Source: Manihot esculenta
Lineage: Eukaryota; Streptophyta; Magnoliopsida; Malpighiales; Euphorbiaceae
DNA length: 64,000 nt
Reading direction: 5' to 3'
Assembly: GCF_001659605.2 (NCBI RefSeq)
Contig: NC_035176.2
Span: forward strand, 21,763,890-21,827,889
Of the stretch, positions 23,093 to 34,752 are shown one piece after another. The notes under the pieces were generated by a model, which saw only the letters and a list, made by a program, of their open reading frames with translations, did not search any database and was not told the origin of the DNA. Both the position numbers and the translations under genes were made by a program. The first letter of the stretch is position 1. Every line of letters begins with the position of its first letter.

Positions 23093-23175
23093 GGTTAGTC
23101 TCTATGTGTTTTATGTGTATAGTATGTTGTATGCTTAGCATGAGTTAGTTGAGGAACATTCGGGGACGAATGTTC

Positions 23176-23190
23176 TTAAGGGGGGGAGAA
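23176..23190 (+). other. Polypurine tract of element B
   Basis: AAGGGGGGGAGAA directly before the 3' LTR, preceded by the inverted pair GAACATTCG/CGAATGTTC at about 23154-23174, a short conserved stem upstream of the tract. Confidence 0.9.
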
Positions 23191-25484
23191 TGTAATACCC
23201 GGCTAGACTCCGGTATCAGAATTCCTACCGTCCGGCGGAATCTCGGATGTCGGAAGCCTCTAGTAGGGTAAAACCATGTTTTGATATAATGTTTTAATGC
23301 ATTTTATGGTTTTAAGTATGAAATAAAATGAGTTTTTGCATGAAAATAGCTTTGGAGGAAAACTCAGGTTCGGCCGTCGAACCTCAAGTTCGGCCGCCGA
23401 ACATGCATGCGTTGCGGGTGTGCTTTAGGCCCCCGAAAGCATAAGTGAGGGAAGTCCAGGTTCGGCCGCTGAACCTCAAGTTCGGCCGCCGAACATGGCA
23501 TGCATGCGGAGGCACATTCGGCCCCCGAACGTGGTTTGGCCAGCCACTATAAAAAGGTCCCTTAGCCGAAAACGGGCGAGCTTTTCCCCATTTTCGGCCA
23601 AGGTGAGTCTCCGCCGCCCTTCACCCATTTTTGATGTTCTTCCTCTAAATCTTTCAAGATTTTCACTTGTTTTAACTTGGTTTTGAAGATTTAAGCTTTT
23701 GAGCAAAGTTTTGGAGCTTGGAGGTTCAAGAACCAAATCTCTCCCAACTCCGAGTTTTTGGGTCGTCTCTCTCGATCTTCAAGAGGTAAGAGCCGATCTT
23801 AAGCTCGTTTTATGTTTTGGATAAGTTTTATGCAAGATCTATGGGTTAGAATGCATGTTTAGGTTATGGTTATGTTTATGGGTATAAATGTGTGTTCTTG
23901 AACAATGTGGATGCTTAATGTGTTGTAGATGGGGTTTATGATGGTTTGAGACCCCTAGGAATATGTATGCTTGCGTTTGTGTGTTGTAGAATAGGTTTGA
24001 TGCATGTTTGATAAGTTTGGGGGCGAAATGTGCATTGGGAGCCAAGTTTCTGCCCTTTGGCAGAAACCAGGTTCGGCAGCCGAAGGAACTTTCGGCCGCC
24101 GAACATGGCTGGGGAGGCAGCCTTTCGGCTGCCGAAGCTGCCCCCAAAAGGAGACTTTCGTCTCTGTCTGGCAGTTTCGGCCGCCGAAGGTGCCGCCGAA
24201 CATGCATGAGTTTCGTCTCTGTCTGGGAGTTTCGGCCGCCGAAGGTGCCGCCGAACCTGCCTGACTTTCGGCTCTGGAGGGACTTTCGGCCGCCGAACCT
24301 GCCGCCGAAAGTGCCCTGTCCAGGCCTTCCTTGCATGTTTTTGTATGGTTGTTTCATGATGTTTAAGGGGTTTTTGGGGAGTAGTTTATAGTTATGTTCA
24401 GGTATGTTTGGTCCCTCATTTGAGTCCACCTGTGTAGGTTCGGACCCGAGGAACCGAGGACCCCAGCAGTGAGTTCAGCTGCTTCGGTGTTGTCAGAGTC
24501 TGCCAGAAGTGAGTGGAACTAAACTTGATCTTTTAAATTAAATGTTTTATCATGTTTCATGCATCATGATTATGCAATAGGATGATTGCATTAGTTTCAC
24601 GAATATGCCGCATTGCATCTATTGTTGTTGATGTGGGTGAATGTTGGATGACCCAATTAGTCCATGGCAGGAAGACCAGGACCCCATGCTACGGCCTGGC
24701 ACTATGTAAGGAAAGACCAGGACCCCATTCTACGGCCTGGCACGGTTATGAGACTCGAAGACCAGGAGCCTAGAGGAGGCCCTGGGGAAATGGTAAGTAA
24801 TGTATGTTATGACAGGAAGACCAGGACCCCATGCTACGGCCTGGCACTATGTTAACTTGGACTAATTGGTGACAAGCTCACCCAACCCTTATGTGAATTG
24901 TCTGTGTTATGATGCATTTCATTGGAGCATAGTGTTAATATGTTTTATAGTCCTACTCACTGGGCTTTCAGCTCACCCCTCTCCCTTTACCCCCAGGCTT
25001 GCAGGTACAGGATAGAGCAGGAGTCCGGATAGAGTAAAGAAGTCATGTTTATGTAATAGTTAGTAACGGACATGATCCTATTATATTGTAATGTTTTAAA
25101 TAGTATAGTTATGAAAGGATGTTTATGGATGTTAGAGGTGTGCTTGACCATAGATGGTTGTTATCCCTTTTATTACATGATCTTAGAGATTTTTATGATG
25201 ATTTTTGTAAACCAACTCAACATATGCTATGCCACCCATTGGGGGCACTGATGAGATCCCACTGAGGGATCAATGTTATGTTTATGTTATGTATGATGTT
25301 TATGCACAGGTTGAGTTTGGTTGATGTATATGGAAAGAAAAGTTTTAATTTTTATGTGTATTGTTGATCATGTATGGGATTAAACAGGTTCACAGGATGC
25401 ATGTTAGGCTTGCTACGGGTCCCGGCGGCCTTAAGTCGACCCGGATCCTAGCGCCGGTAGCGGTCCGATTTTCGGGTCATTACA
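23191..25484 (+). repeat. 3' LTR of element B
   Basis: Collinear with 17478-19772. TATAAAAA box at 23548-23555, donor-like GTAAG at 23786, downstream palindrome cluster 24069-24312, hairpin-like array 24664-24848. It ends GGTCATTACA (one base changed from GGTCGTTACA). Confidence 0.95.
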
Positions 25485-25489
25485 TTATG

Positions 25490-26743
25490 AGAGAAGCTCA
25501 TAATGCAAGATACAGCATTCACCCCGGAGCCACCAAGATGTATCAAGATCTAAAGAAGGTTTATTGGTGGCCAGCTATGAAGAAGGAAGTGGCACAGTTT
25601 GTGTCAGCCTGCGAAGTGTGTCAGAGGGTGAAGCTGGAACATCAGAAGCCGGCTGGAATGCTTAACCCGCTACCTATTCCAGAATGGAAATGGGAAAATA
25701 TAGCTATGGACTTCGTAGTGGGGTTACCGGCAGCGTCCAACAGAGTGGACTCCATATGGGTGATTGTGGACAAACTCACTAAATCTGCTCACTTCATCCC
25801 TGTCAGGAGTGGCTATTCTGTGGACAAGTTGGCGCAGGTGTATGTCGATGAGATCGTCAGACTGCATGGGGTTCTTGTTTCGATAGTGTCAGATAGAGGG
25901 CCCCAGTTCACCTCCAAATTTTGGTGGAGTCTGCAGAACGCCATGGGTACTAGGTTGGATTTCAGTACTGCTTTCCATCCACAGACGGACGGACAGTCAG
26001 AAAGGACCATCCAGACCATAGAGGATATGCTCAGGATGTGTGTGCTGGACTTTGGTGGTTCTTGGAGGCAACATCTACCTTTGGTGGAGTTTGCCTACAA
26101 TAACAGCCATCATGCTAGCATCGGGATGGCTCCATATGAAGCTTTGTATGGGAGGAAGTGCAGATCACCTGTTTGCTGGGAAGAAGTGGGAGAAAAGGCC
26201 TTGGCAGGGCCTGAGCTAGTTGAGATTACCAGCAGAGTAGTACCCATAATCAGAGAAAGAATCAAGACTGCTGCAAGCAGACAGAAGAGTTATGCAGACA
26301 TCCACAGAAGGCAGGTCGAGTTTCAGGAGGGGGATCTGATATTGCTCAAGGTGTCTCCTATGAAGGGAGTGGTTCGCTTCGGGAAGAAAGGTAAACTAGC
26401 CCCACGATACATCGGACCCTTTAAAATCTTGCAAAAGATTGGGAATGTGTCGTACAAGCTGGATTTACCTGCTTCAATGGAAAGAATCCATCCGGTTTTC
26501 CATGTTTCAATGTTGAGGAAGTTTGTGTCAGATCCGAGCAAGGTTCTTAGTGAGCCTGATGTGGAGGTCCAAGAGGATCTCACCTATGTTGAGCAGCCAG
26601 TACGGATCATAGACACCCAGATCAGAAAGTTAAGGAACAAGGAAATCCCGATGGTGAAAGTCCTGTGGAACCACCACAATTTGGAAGAATGCACTTGGGA
26701 GACACGGGAGTCTATGCTCCAGCAGTACCCTCATCTCTTTTAA
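25490..26743 (+). pseudogene. Element A integrase and chromodomain, 3' part of gag-pol
   Basis: Continuation of the frame ending at 17477 on the other side of element B. It opens with [21 protein letters not shown] and the CEVCQRVK zinc site, followed by the D,D,E core ([25 protein letters not shown]) and the [11 protein letters not shown] region. It ends with the chromodomain-like tail and the stop at 26743. This half has no internal stop; open sequence upstream of 25485 belongs to the LTR of element B and is not part of the gene. Confidence 0.93.
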
Positions 26744-26852
26744 GGTTAGATCTTTATGTGTTTATGTGTTTATGTATGTATGTTATGTTTTATGCCATGC
26801 TATGTGCTAGTTGAGGAACATTCGGGGACGAATGTTCTTAAGGGGGGGAGAA

Positions 26853-29132
26853 TGTAATACCCGGCTAGACTCCGGTATCGGAATTCCTACCGTCCGGTGG
26901 AATCTCGGATGTCGGAAGCCTCTAGTAGGGTAGAATCATGTTTTCATAAAATGTTTTAAGGTATTTCATGGTTTTAAGTAAAATGGAAATGAGTTTTTGC
27001 ATGAAAACAACCTTGAAGGAAAACTCAGGTTCGGCCGCCGAACATGCATGCCTTTGAGAGCGCCTTTAGGCCCCCGAAAGCATAAGTGAGGAAAGTCCAG
27101 GTTCGGCCGTCGAACCTCAAGTTCAGCCGCCGAACATGGCATGCATGCGGAGGCACGTTCGGCCCCCGAACGTGGCCTGGCCAGCCACTATAAAAGGGTC
27201 CCTTAGCCGAAAACGGGCGAGCTTTTTCCCCATTTCCGACCAAGGTGAGTTCTCCGCCACCCCTCACCGATCTTGAGTCTTTTCCTTCTGATCTTTCAAG
27301 TTTTTCACTAGTTTTCATCTTGTTTTGAAGATTTCTGAGTTTTGAGCAAGTTTTGGAGCTTTGAGGTCCAAAAACTCAAATCTCTTCCAACTCCAAGTTA
27401 GATCGCCTCCACCCTCGATCTTCAAGAGGTAAGAGTCGATCTCTAGCTTACATTATGTTTTAAGCAAGTTTTATGCAAGTTCATGGGATAGAAAATGCAT
27501 GTGTAGCTTATGTTGAGCTTATGGGTTTTTGATGTGATTTTGAACAATGTGAGTTGCATGTGTGTTGTAGTTGGGGTTTTGATGGTTTGATGCCCCTAGG
27601 AACTTGTATGCTTGTGTATGAGTGTTGTAGAATAGGTTTATGCATGTTTGGATGAGATAGGAGGCATAAATGCATAGGGAAGCTGAGTTTTTGCCATTCT
27701 GGGAGAAACCAAGTTCGGCAGCCGAAGGAACTTTCGGCCGCCGAACATGCTTGTGGAGGCAGCCTTCGGCTGCCGAAGCTTGCCCCCGAAAGGAGACTTT
27801 CGTCTCTGTCTGGGACTTTCGGCCGCCGAAGGTGCCGCCGAACATGCATGAGTTTCGCCTCTGTCTGGGAGTTTCGGCCGCCGAAGGTGCCGCCGAACCT
27901 GCCTGACTTTCGGCTCTGGATGGACTTTCGGCCGCCGAACCTGCCGCCGAAAGTGCCCTGTCCAGCCCTTTCTTGCATGTTTTTCTATGATTATTCCATG
28001 ATGTTTTAGGGGGTTTTGGGGAATAGTTTAGAGTTATGTTCACGTATGTTTGGTCCCTCATTTGAGTCCACTTGTGTAGGTTCGGACCCGAGGAACCGAG
28101 GACCCCCGCAGTGAGTCTGTTGCCCCAGTGTCTGGTCAGAGCTATCCAGAGGTGAGTGGAATAAACCTTTACGTTTAAAGTAAATAAATTTCAAAGTTTT
28201 GAGCATTGTTCATGCATCATGAATGCCATGTGATGAATTAGGTTGCTTGCATTAGAATTTACGAATATGTTGCATTGCACATTTTGATGTTGATGTGGAT
28301 GAATGTTGAATGATCCATAGCCCTCGATCTATGATATGACGATATGATATGTACGGTACGGAAAGTAAGACCAGTGGGACCCATTCTACGTTCGCTGGCA
28401 CTATGTAAGGGAAAGACCAGGACCCATTCTACGTTCTGGCACAGTTGGACACTATTATGTTATGATATGTAAGGGAAAGACCAGGACCCATTCTACGTTC
28501 TGGCACAGTTGGACCATGTAGAGGGCTATTGGTGACAAGTTCATCCTTGATGTGATTAGCTGTGATGTGATGCATTTCATGTTATCATATGTTTTAAGTG
28601 TTTTATTATTCTGCTCACTGGGCTCTAGTAGCTCACCCCTCTCCCAATTTCCCCAGGATTGCAGGTACAGGGTAGACCAGGAGGTTTACAAGAGTAATGA
28701 AGTCACGTGTATGTAATAGTTAGTGTGGACATGATAGATGTATTAATGTTATGTAAAAGAACAGTTTCAGTCATGTAATGATATTAAGGATTAGATATTG
28801 TGCTTGACATTGTGTATGAGGTATCCTTTTTTCACATGATCAAAAATGTTTTATTATGTTCATGAAAGCCAACTCATCTTATGATGTATCGCCCATTGGG
28901 GCATTGATGAGATCCCACAGAGGGATCATGATTATGATTATGGCTATGTGCAGTGCATGTTCAGGTTGAGTTGGATGTATGAAAGAAAAGTTTTAAATTT
29001 TTATGTATGTTGTGATCATGTATGGGATTAAACAGGTTTTCAGGTTGCAAGTCAGGCTTGCTACGGGTCTTGTCGGCCTTAAGCCGACCCGGATCCTAGC
29101 GCCGGTAGCGGTCCGATTTTCGGGTCGTTACA
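26853..29132 (+). repeat. 3' LTR of element A
   Basis: Preceded by the purine tract AAGGGGGGGAGAA (26840-26852). TATAAAA at 27189-27195, donor-like GTAAG at 27429, palindrome cluster 27716-27955, three-unit hairpin-like array 28367-28508. Followed by the target duplication CTGCT and element C sequence. Confidence 0.95.
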
Positions 29133-31575
29133 CTGCTCCTGCTAGCTGGTCGAATAGATCGTCGATCCTTGGCAACGGGTACTTATTCTTGGTAGTGACC
29201 TTGTTCAACTGCCTGTAGTCGATACAAAGTCTGAGAGATCCATCCTTCTTTTTCACAAATAGCACTGGAGCACCCCAAGGTGAGGTACTCGGTCGGATGA
29301 AGCCTCTATCTACCAACTCTTGCAACTGCTCCTTAAGCTCCTTCAATTCTGCTGTTGCCATCCTGTAGGGAGGAATAGAGATCGGTCTGGTTCTAGGCAT
29401 CAATTCAATTTCGAACTCTATTTCCCTAGCAGGTAGTAAACCTGGCAGCTCTGGGAATACATCTAAAAACTCACTGACCACAGGCACTGAGGCGGGCTCT
29501 CTGACATGACTATCTAGCTCTCTCACATGAGCTAGAAAACCCTGACAATCCCTCCTGAGTAGCCTACGAGCTTGAAGGGCTGATATCAAACCTCTAGGTG
29601 TACTCCCCCTGTCTCCTCTGAAGACAACTTCTGACCCATCCTGACAACTGAACTTGACTACCTTGTCTCTACAGTCCAAGGTAGCACCATGGGTAGATAG
29701 CCAATCCATCCCTAGAATGACGTCAAAATCTGTCAAATCTAGAACCACAAGGTTGGCAGAAAGGCATCTCCCCTCAACAAAAACTGGACTATACTGGCAG
29801 ACTGACTCTGCCACTGACGGGTCACACTTGGGTCCACTGACCCATAGGGGACACTCTAACCCAGAGACCATCAAACCCAATCTCTCGACGGCCCTCGGAG
29901 CAATGAAAGAATAAGATGCACCAGGGTCTATTAAGGCATAAACATCTGAGCAACCAATGATGAGATTACCTGACACCACTGTGTTTGATGCATTTACCTC
30001 CTGCTGTGTCATTGTGAAGATCCGTGCTGGGGCTGATGGACCTTTACCTCTGAAACTCGCTGAAGAAGAGGCTGCCCCTCTCCCTCTGCCTCTGCCACTA
30101 GCCTGAGTCGCGGCTGGAGCTGCTGACTGAGCCACACTACCAGAAGCTGTCTGCTGAGACTGTGCCATAAAAGCTGCTCTAGGACACTCCCGAGCCATGT
30201 GTCCCTTCTGCCCACATCTAAAGCAGGCTGTCGTCCCAACCCGACATACACCCTTGTGCGGCTTCCCACACTTCCTACATACTGCATTAACTGCACCTGA
30301 GCTCGAGCCACTTCCTAATCCCAGACCTAACTTGATCTTGCTCCAGAACTTGTTCTTCTTTGACTTCTTGGTGGTACTGCTCCACCTCTTACTAGCTGAA
30401 CTCAGAGAAGAAGGGTCCAACTTGCCCCCACCAGGGGTCTTGGAACCAGAAGGCTGTGCCACTGACTGATTAACTTTCCCTTCGATGATTGCACTAGCCT
30501 CCATCCTCCAAGCCATATCCACAATGGCATGGAAACTCTCCCTCTCTGCTGACTGAATCAAGGAGGAATACCTGGAATGGAGCCTCATGATATATCTCCT
30601 TGACTTCTTTTGATCTGTGTCCAAATTCTACCCAGCAAATGGCAACAGCTCCAAAAATCTGTCTGTATACTCATCCACACTCATCTCATCCGTCTGCCTC
30701 AGCTGCTCAAATTCAATCATCTTTAACTCCCTTGAACTGTCAGGGAAAGCCCATCCTGCAAACTCATTTGCAAACTCCTCCCATGATAGGCTGTCCAATC
30801 TCGGGTTCACATAGTTCTTGAACCACTCACGGGCCTTCTTGCATTTCAGTGTGAACCCAGCCATCTGAATGGCTCTACTGTCATCAGCTCCTATCTCATC
30901 TGTAATCGTTCTGACCCTCTCAAGGTACACAAACGGGTCATCACCTGCTTCATACTGGGGAGCACCCAGCTTCATGTAGTCGGTCATCTTGACCTTGCTC
31001 CCTCCAGATGAGGTAGGTTTAGGCATTTGGGTTTATGGGGCAATAGGTGCTGTTGATGGTGGAGGAGGTGCAGCATCCCCTGGGGTAGGGTTTGTTGTAC
31101 CTGGGTAGAAGGATGGGGGTGGGTACATAGGGTACTGTGGGTATGGTGGGTAGAAAGGTGGGTATGGCATGTGGGAGTGGTAAGGGCTAAAGCTGGGGTA
31201 ATCTGATGTACCTCCCATCGAATACCCGGGATTCTGAGAAAAGGGTGAGTACTGGGGTGGCTGAACAAATCCCGAGGCCTGAGTGCCTCCTTGGGATTCT
31301 CCCATACCCTCCTCTGACATACTCACTCCAAGACTGCCATCCCTCCTCTGATCCACATCCATATCATCCCCCACATCCTCTGACATTCCTCCTTACACTG
31401 TTCCCCTTACTGATATGCTTGTGTTCATATCCAAAGACCTTCTAGGGTCTCTCAATGCTCTTTCCCTGCTAGACCTGCTAGACATTGTCCTTGGCAATGC
31501 AGGGGGACGGGCACTCATGCCCTCATCCTCCGGTGGTACTCCAGTCAATCGTGCAGATCGACGAGTTCCTCTCAT
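29133..31575 (-). pseudogene. Element C gag-protease and start of RT
   Basis: Reverse frame from the ATG at 31575 (MRGTRRSARLTG) to the insertion point of element A. One frame throughout, with three nonsense codons: TAA at 31393-31395, a stop at 31033-31035 and TAG at 30628-30630. The first and third replace glutamine in siblings. Domains: proline/tyrosine-rich N-terminus, gag capsid domain (about 31000-30500), zinc knuckle [15 protein letters not shown] near 30205, RG-rich linker, protease ([15 protein letters not shown]), then the first reverse transcriptase motifs ([27 protein letters not shown]). The remainder is at 8720-11270. Confidence 0.92.
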
Positions 31576-31834
31576 CCTGATTACTGAAAAACAGTACACA
31601 TCATATAAACATTAGCATCAAATGGTTCATGTGAAAACACATGAATCCGCATCACATACATCACATACATAACATATCATTAATGCACATGCATATAATC
31701 ATGGCATTTCACATCATCAATCAATACAGGACTCTTCATCCTATCCTAGTGGACATAATTTTCCTATTGTGCTTGACCTTCTAGAACATCTATGAGCCCG
31801 ACACTCTCTAGGTCCGACCATATGAACCTAGGGC

Positions 31835-31846
31835 TCTGATACCAAT
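31835..31846 (-). promoter_or_regulatory. Primer binding site of element C (tRNA-iMet)
   Basis: Reverse-strand TGGTATCAGAGC next to the LTR edge at 31848. Confidence 0.9.
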
Positions 31847-31847
31847 C

Positions 31848-34130
31848 TGTAACGACCCGGAAACCGGACCGCTACCGGTGCTAGGATCCAGATCGGCTTA
31901 AGGCCGCCGGGACCCGTAGCAAGCCTAACTTACATCCTGTATACCTGTTTAATCCCATACATGATCAACAATTACATAAAAATTTAAAACTTTCTCATTC
32001 AATCATTCATTTATTCATTCATTCATTCCTTCACCAAGTTTAACCTGTGCATGCACAAATCATAACATAAAACCCCTCACTGGAGTCCTCATCAAATACT
32101 CCAATGGGGTAACATAACATACATTAAGCTTGGTTTACAATAATCATCATTTAACATTTAAAATCATGTACTAGAAAGGGATTAACATCATACTATGGTC
32201 AAGCACAACTCTAAACTTCCATAAGCATCATTACATTACATTTCTATACTATACTTTTACATTACATCATATTCATGTTCATGTCCACTTCTATCTATTA
32301 CATACAACGTGACTCTACTCCTGCTGACCTCCTGGTCTACCCTGTACCTGCAAATCTGGGGGTTAAGGGAGAGGGGTGAGCTATAAAGCCCAGTGAGCAG
32401 AATAATAACATATTCAATTTAAATTTCATGCTTTCATGAAATGCAACACAGCACAAACAAATCACATCAAGGATGGACTTGTCACCAATAGTCCTCTACA
32501 TAGTCCAATCGTGCCAGGGGCGTAGAATGGGCCTCACTGGTCTTTCTCTTACCATAGCATAACATAACATAACATTACAACTGTGCCAGAGGCGTAGAAT
32601 GGGCCTCACTGGTCTATCTCTTACCATAGCATCATCATATCATATCATACGAGGACTAAAGGATCATCCAACATCCACCCACATCAACATCAAATAGTGC
32701 AATGCAACATATTCGTGAATTTCTAATGCAAACAACCTAGTATATCTCATGGTATACGTGATGCATGTATCATGCTCAAAATTTATTTATTTGCTTTAAA
32801 ACGTAAAGAATTATTCCACTCACCTCTAGCTGATGCTCTAATGACTCTGAAGCAGCTATCTCACTGCTGAGGTCCTCGGTTCCTCGGGTTTGAACCTACA
32901 CAGGTGGACTCAAATGAGGGACCAAACATCCATGAACATGACTCTAAAATACTCCCCAAAAACCCCCTAAAACACCTTAAAACAATCATAGAAATCATGC
33001 AAAGGAGGGCTGAACAGGGCACTTTCGGCGGCAGGTTCGACGGCCGAAAGGCCCTCTAGAGCCGAAAGTCATGCACCTTCGGCGGCACTTTCGTCGGCCG
33101 AAGGTTCCCTCTAGAGACGAAACTCATGCATGTTCAGCGGCACCTTCGGCGGCCGAATCTCCCTTCTAGAGCCGAAAGTCCTCTTTCGGGGGCAGGGTTC
33201 GGCAGCCGATACATGCTACCACAGGAAGGTTCGGCGGCCGAAAGAGCCTTCGGCTGCCGAACCTGAGTTCTTCCCAAAGGGCAGAAACTCAGCTCCAACA
33301 TGCACAAATGCCTCCCAAACTTCATAACTCAACCAAAACATGCATAAACACTTCCACAACATACATACATTCATATATAAGCTCCCAGGGGATTCAAACT
33401 ATCTTAAACCCCAACTACAACACATCAAACATGCATATTCAACATACATTGTTCATAATCACACATTTAACCAAAAACTCATCATAAACCTACACATGCA
33501 TTTCTACCTCAAGAAACTTCATAAAACTTGCTTAAAACATGAAATGAACTATGGATCTACTCTTACCTCTTGAAGAACGAGAGGAGAGACAATCCTAGCT
33601 CGGAGATGGGGATAAATCAACTCTTTGGTCTCCAAGCTTCAAAACTTGCTCTTTTGTTCAAATATCTTCAAATCAACATAAACCTTGTTAAAACGTGAAA
33701 GATCGGAGGAAAAACATCAAAGATCAACCATGGGAGAGCAGGAACTCACCGTGGCCGAAAATGGGGAGAAAACTCGCCCGTTTTGGCCATGGAGCCCTTT
33801 TATAGGGGCTGCCAGACCACCTTTCGGCAGCCTAAAGTGCCTCCAAAACTCATGCAAGTTCGGCAACCGAACATGAGGTTCGGCGGCCGAGCCTTTGAAA
33901 CTTGCGGAAGCCTAACTTGCCCCCCTAAACTATCCAATGTTCGGCGGCCGAACCTGGAATTGCCTCCTTGGTCTTTTTCATTCAAAACTCAATTTCTTTT
34001 CTTGCTTAAAACAATAAAATACATTAAAACATTTCATGAAAATATGGTTTTACCCTTCTAGAGTTTTCCGACATCCGAGATTCCACCGGACGGTAGGAAT
34101 TCCGATACCGGAGTCTAGCCGAGTATTACA
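31848..34130 (-). repeat. 5' LTR of element C
   Basis: Reverse-oriented, 2283 bp, with TGTAACGACC at 31848 and GAGTATTACA at 34130. TATAAAAGGG on the reverse strand near 33804-33797, palindrome cluster 33025-33260, hairpin-like array 32511-32632. Followed by the right-hand target duplication TCATT (34131-34135). Confidence 0.94.
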
Positions 34131-34135
34131 TCATT

Positions 34136-34650
34136 AATCATGTAATAATTAATGAGCAGGTAAAGAGGCACTTGATATTCGCTGGGTTCTTATACTCGGG
34201 CCGTGGTTGAACCCATGTTAAAAGGGTAAGTCATAATCCATCTAAGTCCAATATGCAGGCTGGACCACTAGCACACAACTCAAGTTTCTTTCAGACAAAC
34301 CGGACCAAATAAAGAACAAGCCCACATAAAGGAAATCCAACTCATTAGAGGTGATGGATATGCGAAGCAACAAACTCTAAACGACTGGAATCGTATTTGC
34401 GTGACGCTAAAAAATATTAAATAATCGTTTCACGATCTAATACGATTTCTTATATTATAAAAATTAAATTGCGCGAGTAAGATGGATTCTTATATTATAA
34501 AAATTTAAGTAATAATTTGCATTAGATACATTACACTACAAATTTAAAAATGGAAAAGAGAGAAGTCATACCAGCTAGATGACTCTTGAACGACTTTCCT
34601 TTATTCAGAAGTAGCTTTGCTTTTTGCAGAATTTGAGGGAAGAAAATTAC
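34136..34650. other. Upstream intergenic DNA of the receptor-like protein gene
   Basis: No open frame or repeat family recognised. This is the natural continuation of the sequence ending at 6360. Short AT-rich stretches and an imperfect ~24-base repeat around ATTCTTATATTATAAAAATT (near 34448 and 34488) are visible. It must hold at least part of the promoter of the gene at 34753. Confidence 0.4.
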
Positions 34651-34652
34651 AC

Positions 34653-34659
34653 TATAAAA
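34653..34659 (+). promoter_or_regulatory. Candidate TATA box of the receptor-like protein gene
   Basis: TATAAAA, 100 bp before the start codon and in AT-rich surroundings. With normal spacing transcription would begin near 34685, giving a 5' leader of about 70 bases that contains one upstream ATG at 34715. Confidence 0.5.
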
Positions 34660-34752
34660 TTTGTGATCTCACCGCTCATCTTTCAAGTATTGAAAGGTCA
34701 AACGCCAGCGAGTAATGACACAGCGCAAGTGTAAGACATACAATACATTCAC

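Larger units (their letters stand above)
17478..25484 (+). mobile_element. Element B: gag-less chromovirus derivative inserted in A
   Basis: Forward element with LTRs 17478-19772 (2295 bp) and 23191-25484 (2294 bp). The interior is only 3.4 kb because the whole gag and the first half of protease are missing. The leader jumps at about 19880-19890 from the post-primer sequence straight into the protease coding region. I counted roughly 33 differences between its LTRs by eye (about 1.4%), mostly transitions and often at CpG. It is the innermost, hence latest, insertion of the first nest. Confidence 0.95.
11271..29132 (+). mobile_element. Element A: Tekay/Del-like chromovirus inserted in C
   Basis: Forward element: 5' LTR 11271-13482, primer site 13486-13497, gag-pol 13755-17477 continuing at 25490-26743, purine tract ending 26852 and 3' LTR 26853-29132. 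It interrupts the reverse transcriptase of element C and is itself interrupted by element B. Rejoined, gag-pol would be about 1658 codons in one frame, with three nonsense codons. The two LTRs differ in length (2212 and 2280 bp), mainly through gain or loss of palindrome-bearing units. Confidence 0.95.
6361..34130 (-). mobile_element. Element C: Tekay/Del-like chromovirus, host of A and B
   Basis: Reverse-strand LTR retrotransposon. In its own direction: 5' LTR 34130-31848, primer site 31846-31835, gag-pol 31575-29133 continuing at 11265-8720, purine tract 8640-8622 and 3' LTR 8621-6361. It is interrupted by element A between 11271 and 29132. Without A the interior is about 5.4 kb, and the gag-pol frame rejoins exactly to about 1662 codons. 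In the first ~530 aligned bases the two LTRs show about eight differences, all transitions. Three nonsense codons in gag and an altered RNase H residue make it inactive. Confidence 0.93.

Noticed and set aside
25361..25489. N-terminal extension of the integrase frame of element A
   Set aside because: These codons are the end of the 3' LTR of element B; the frame is open by chance.
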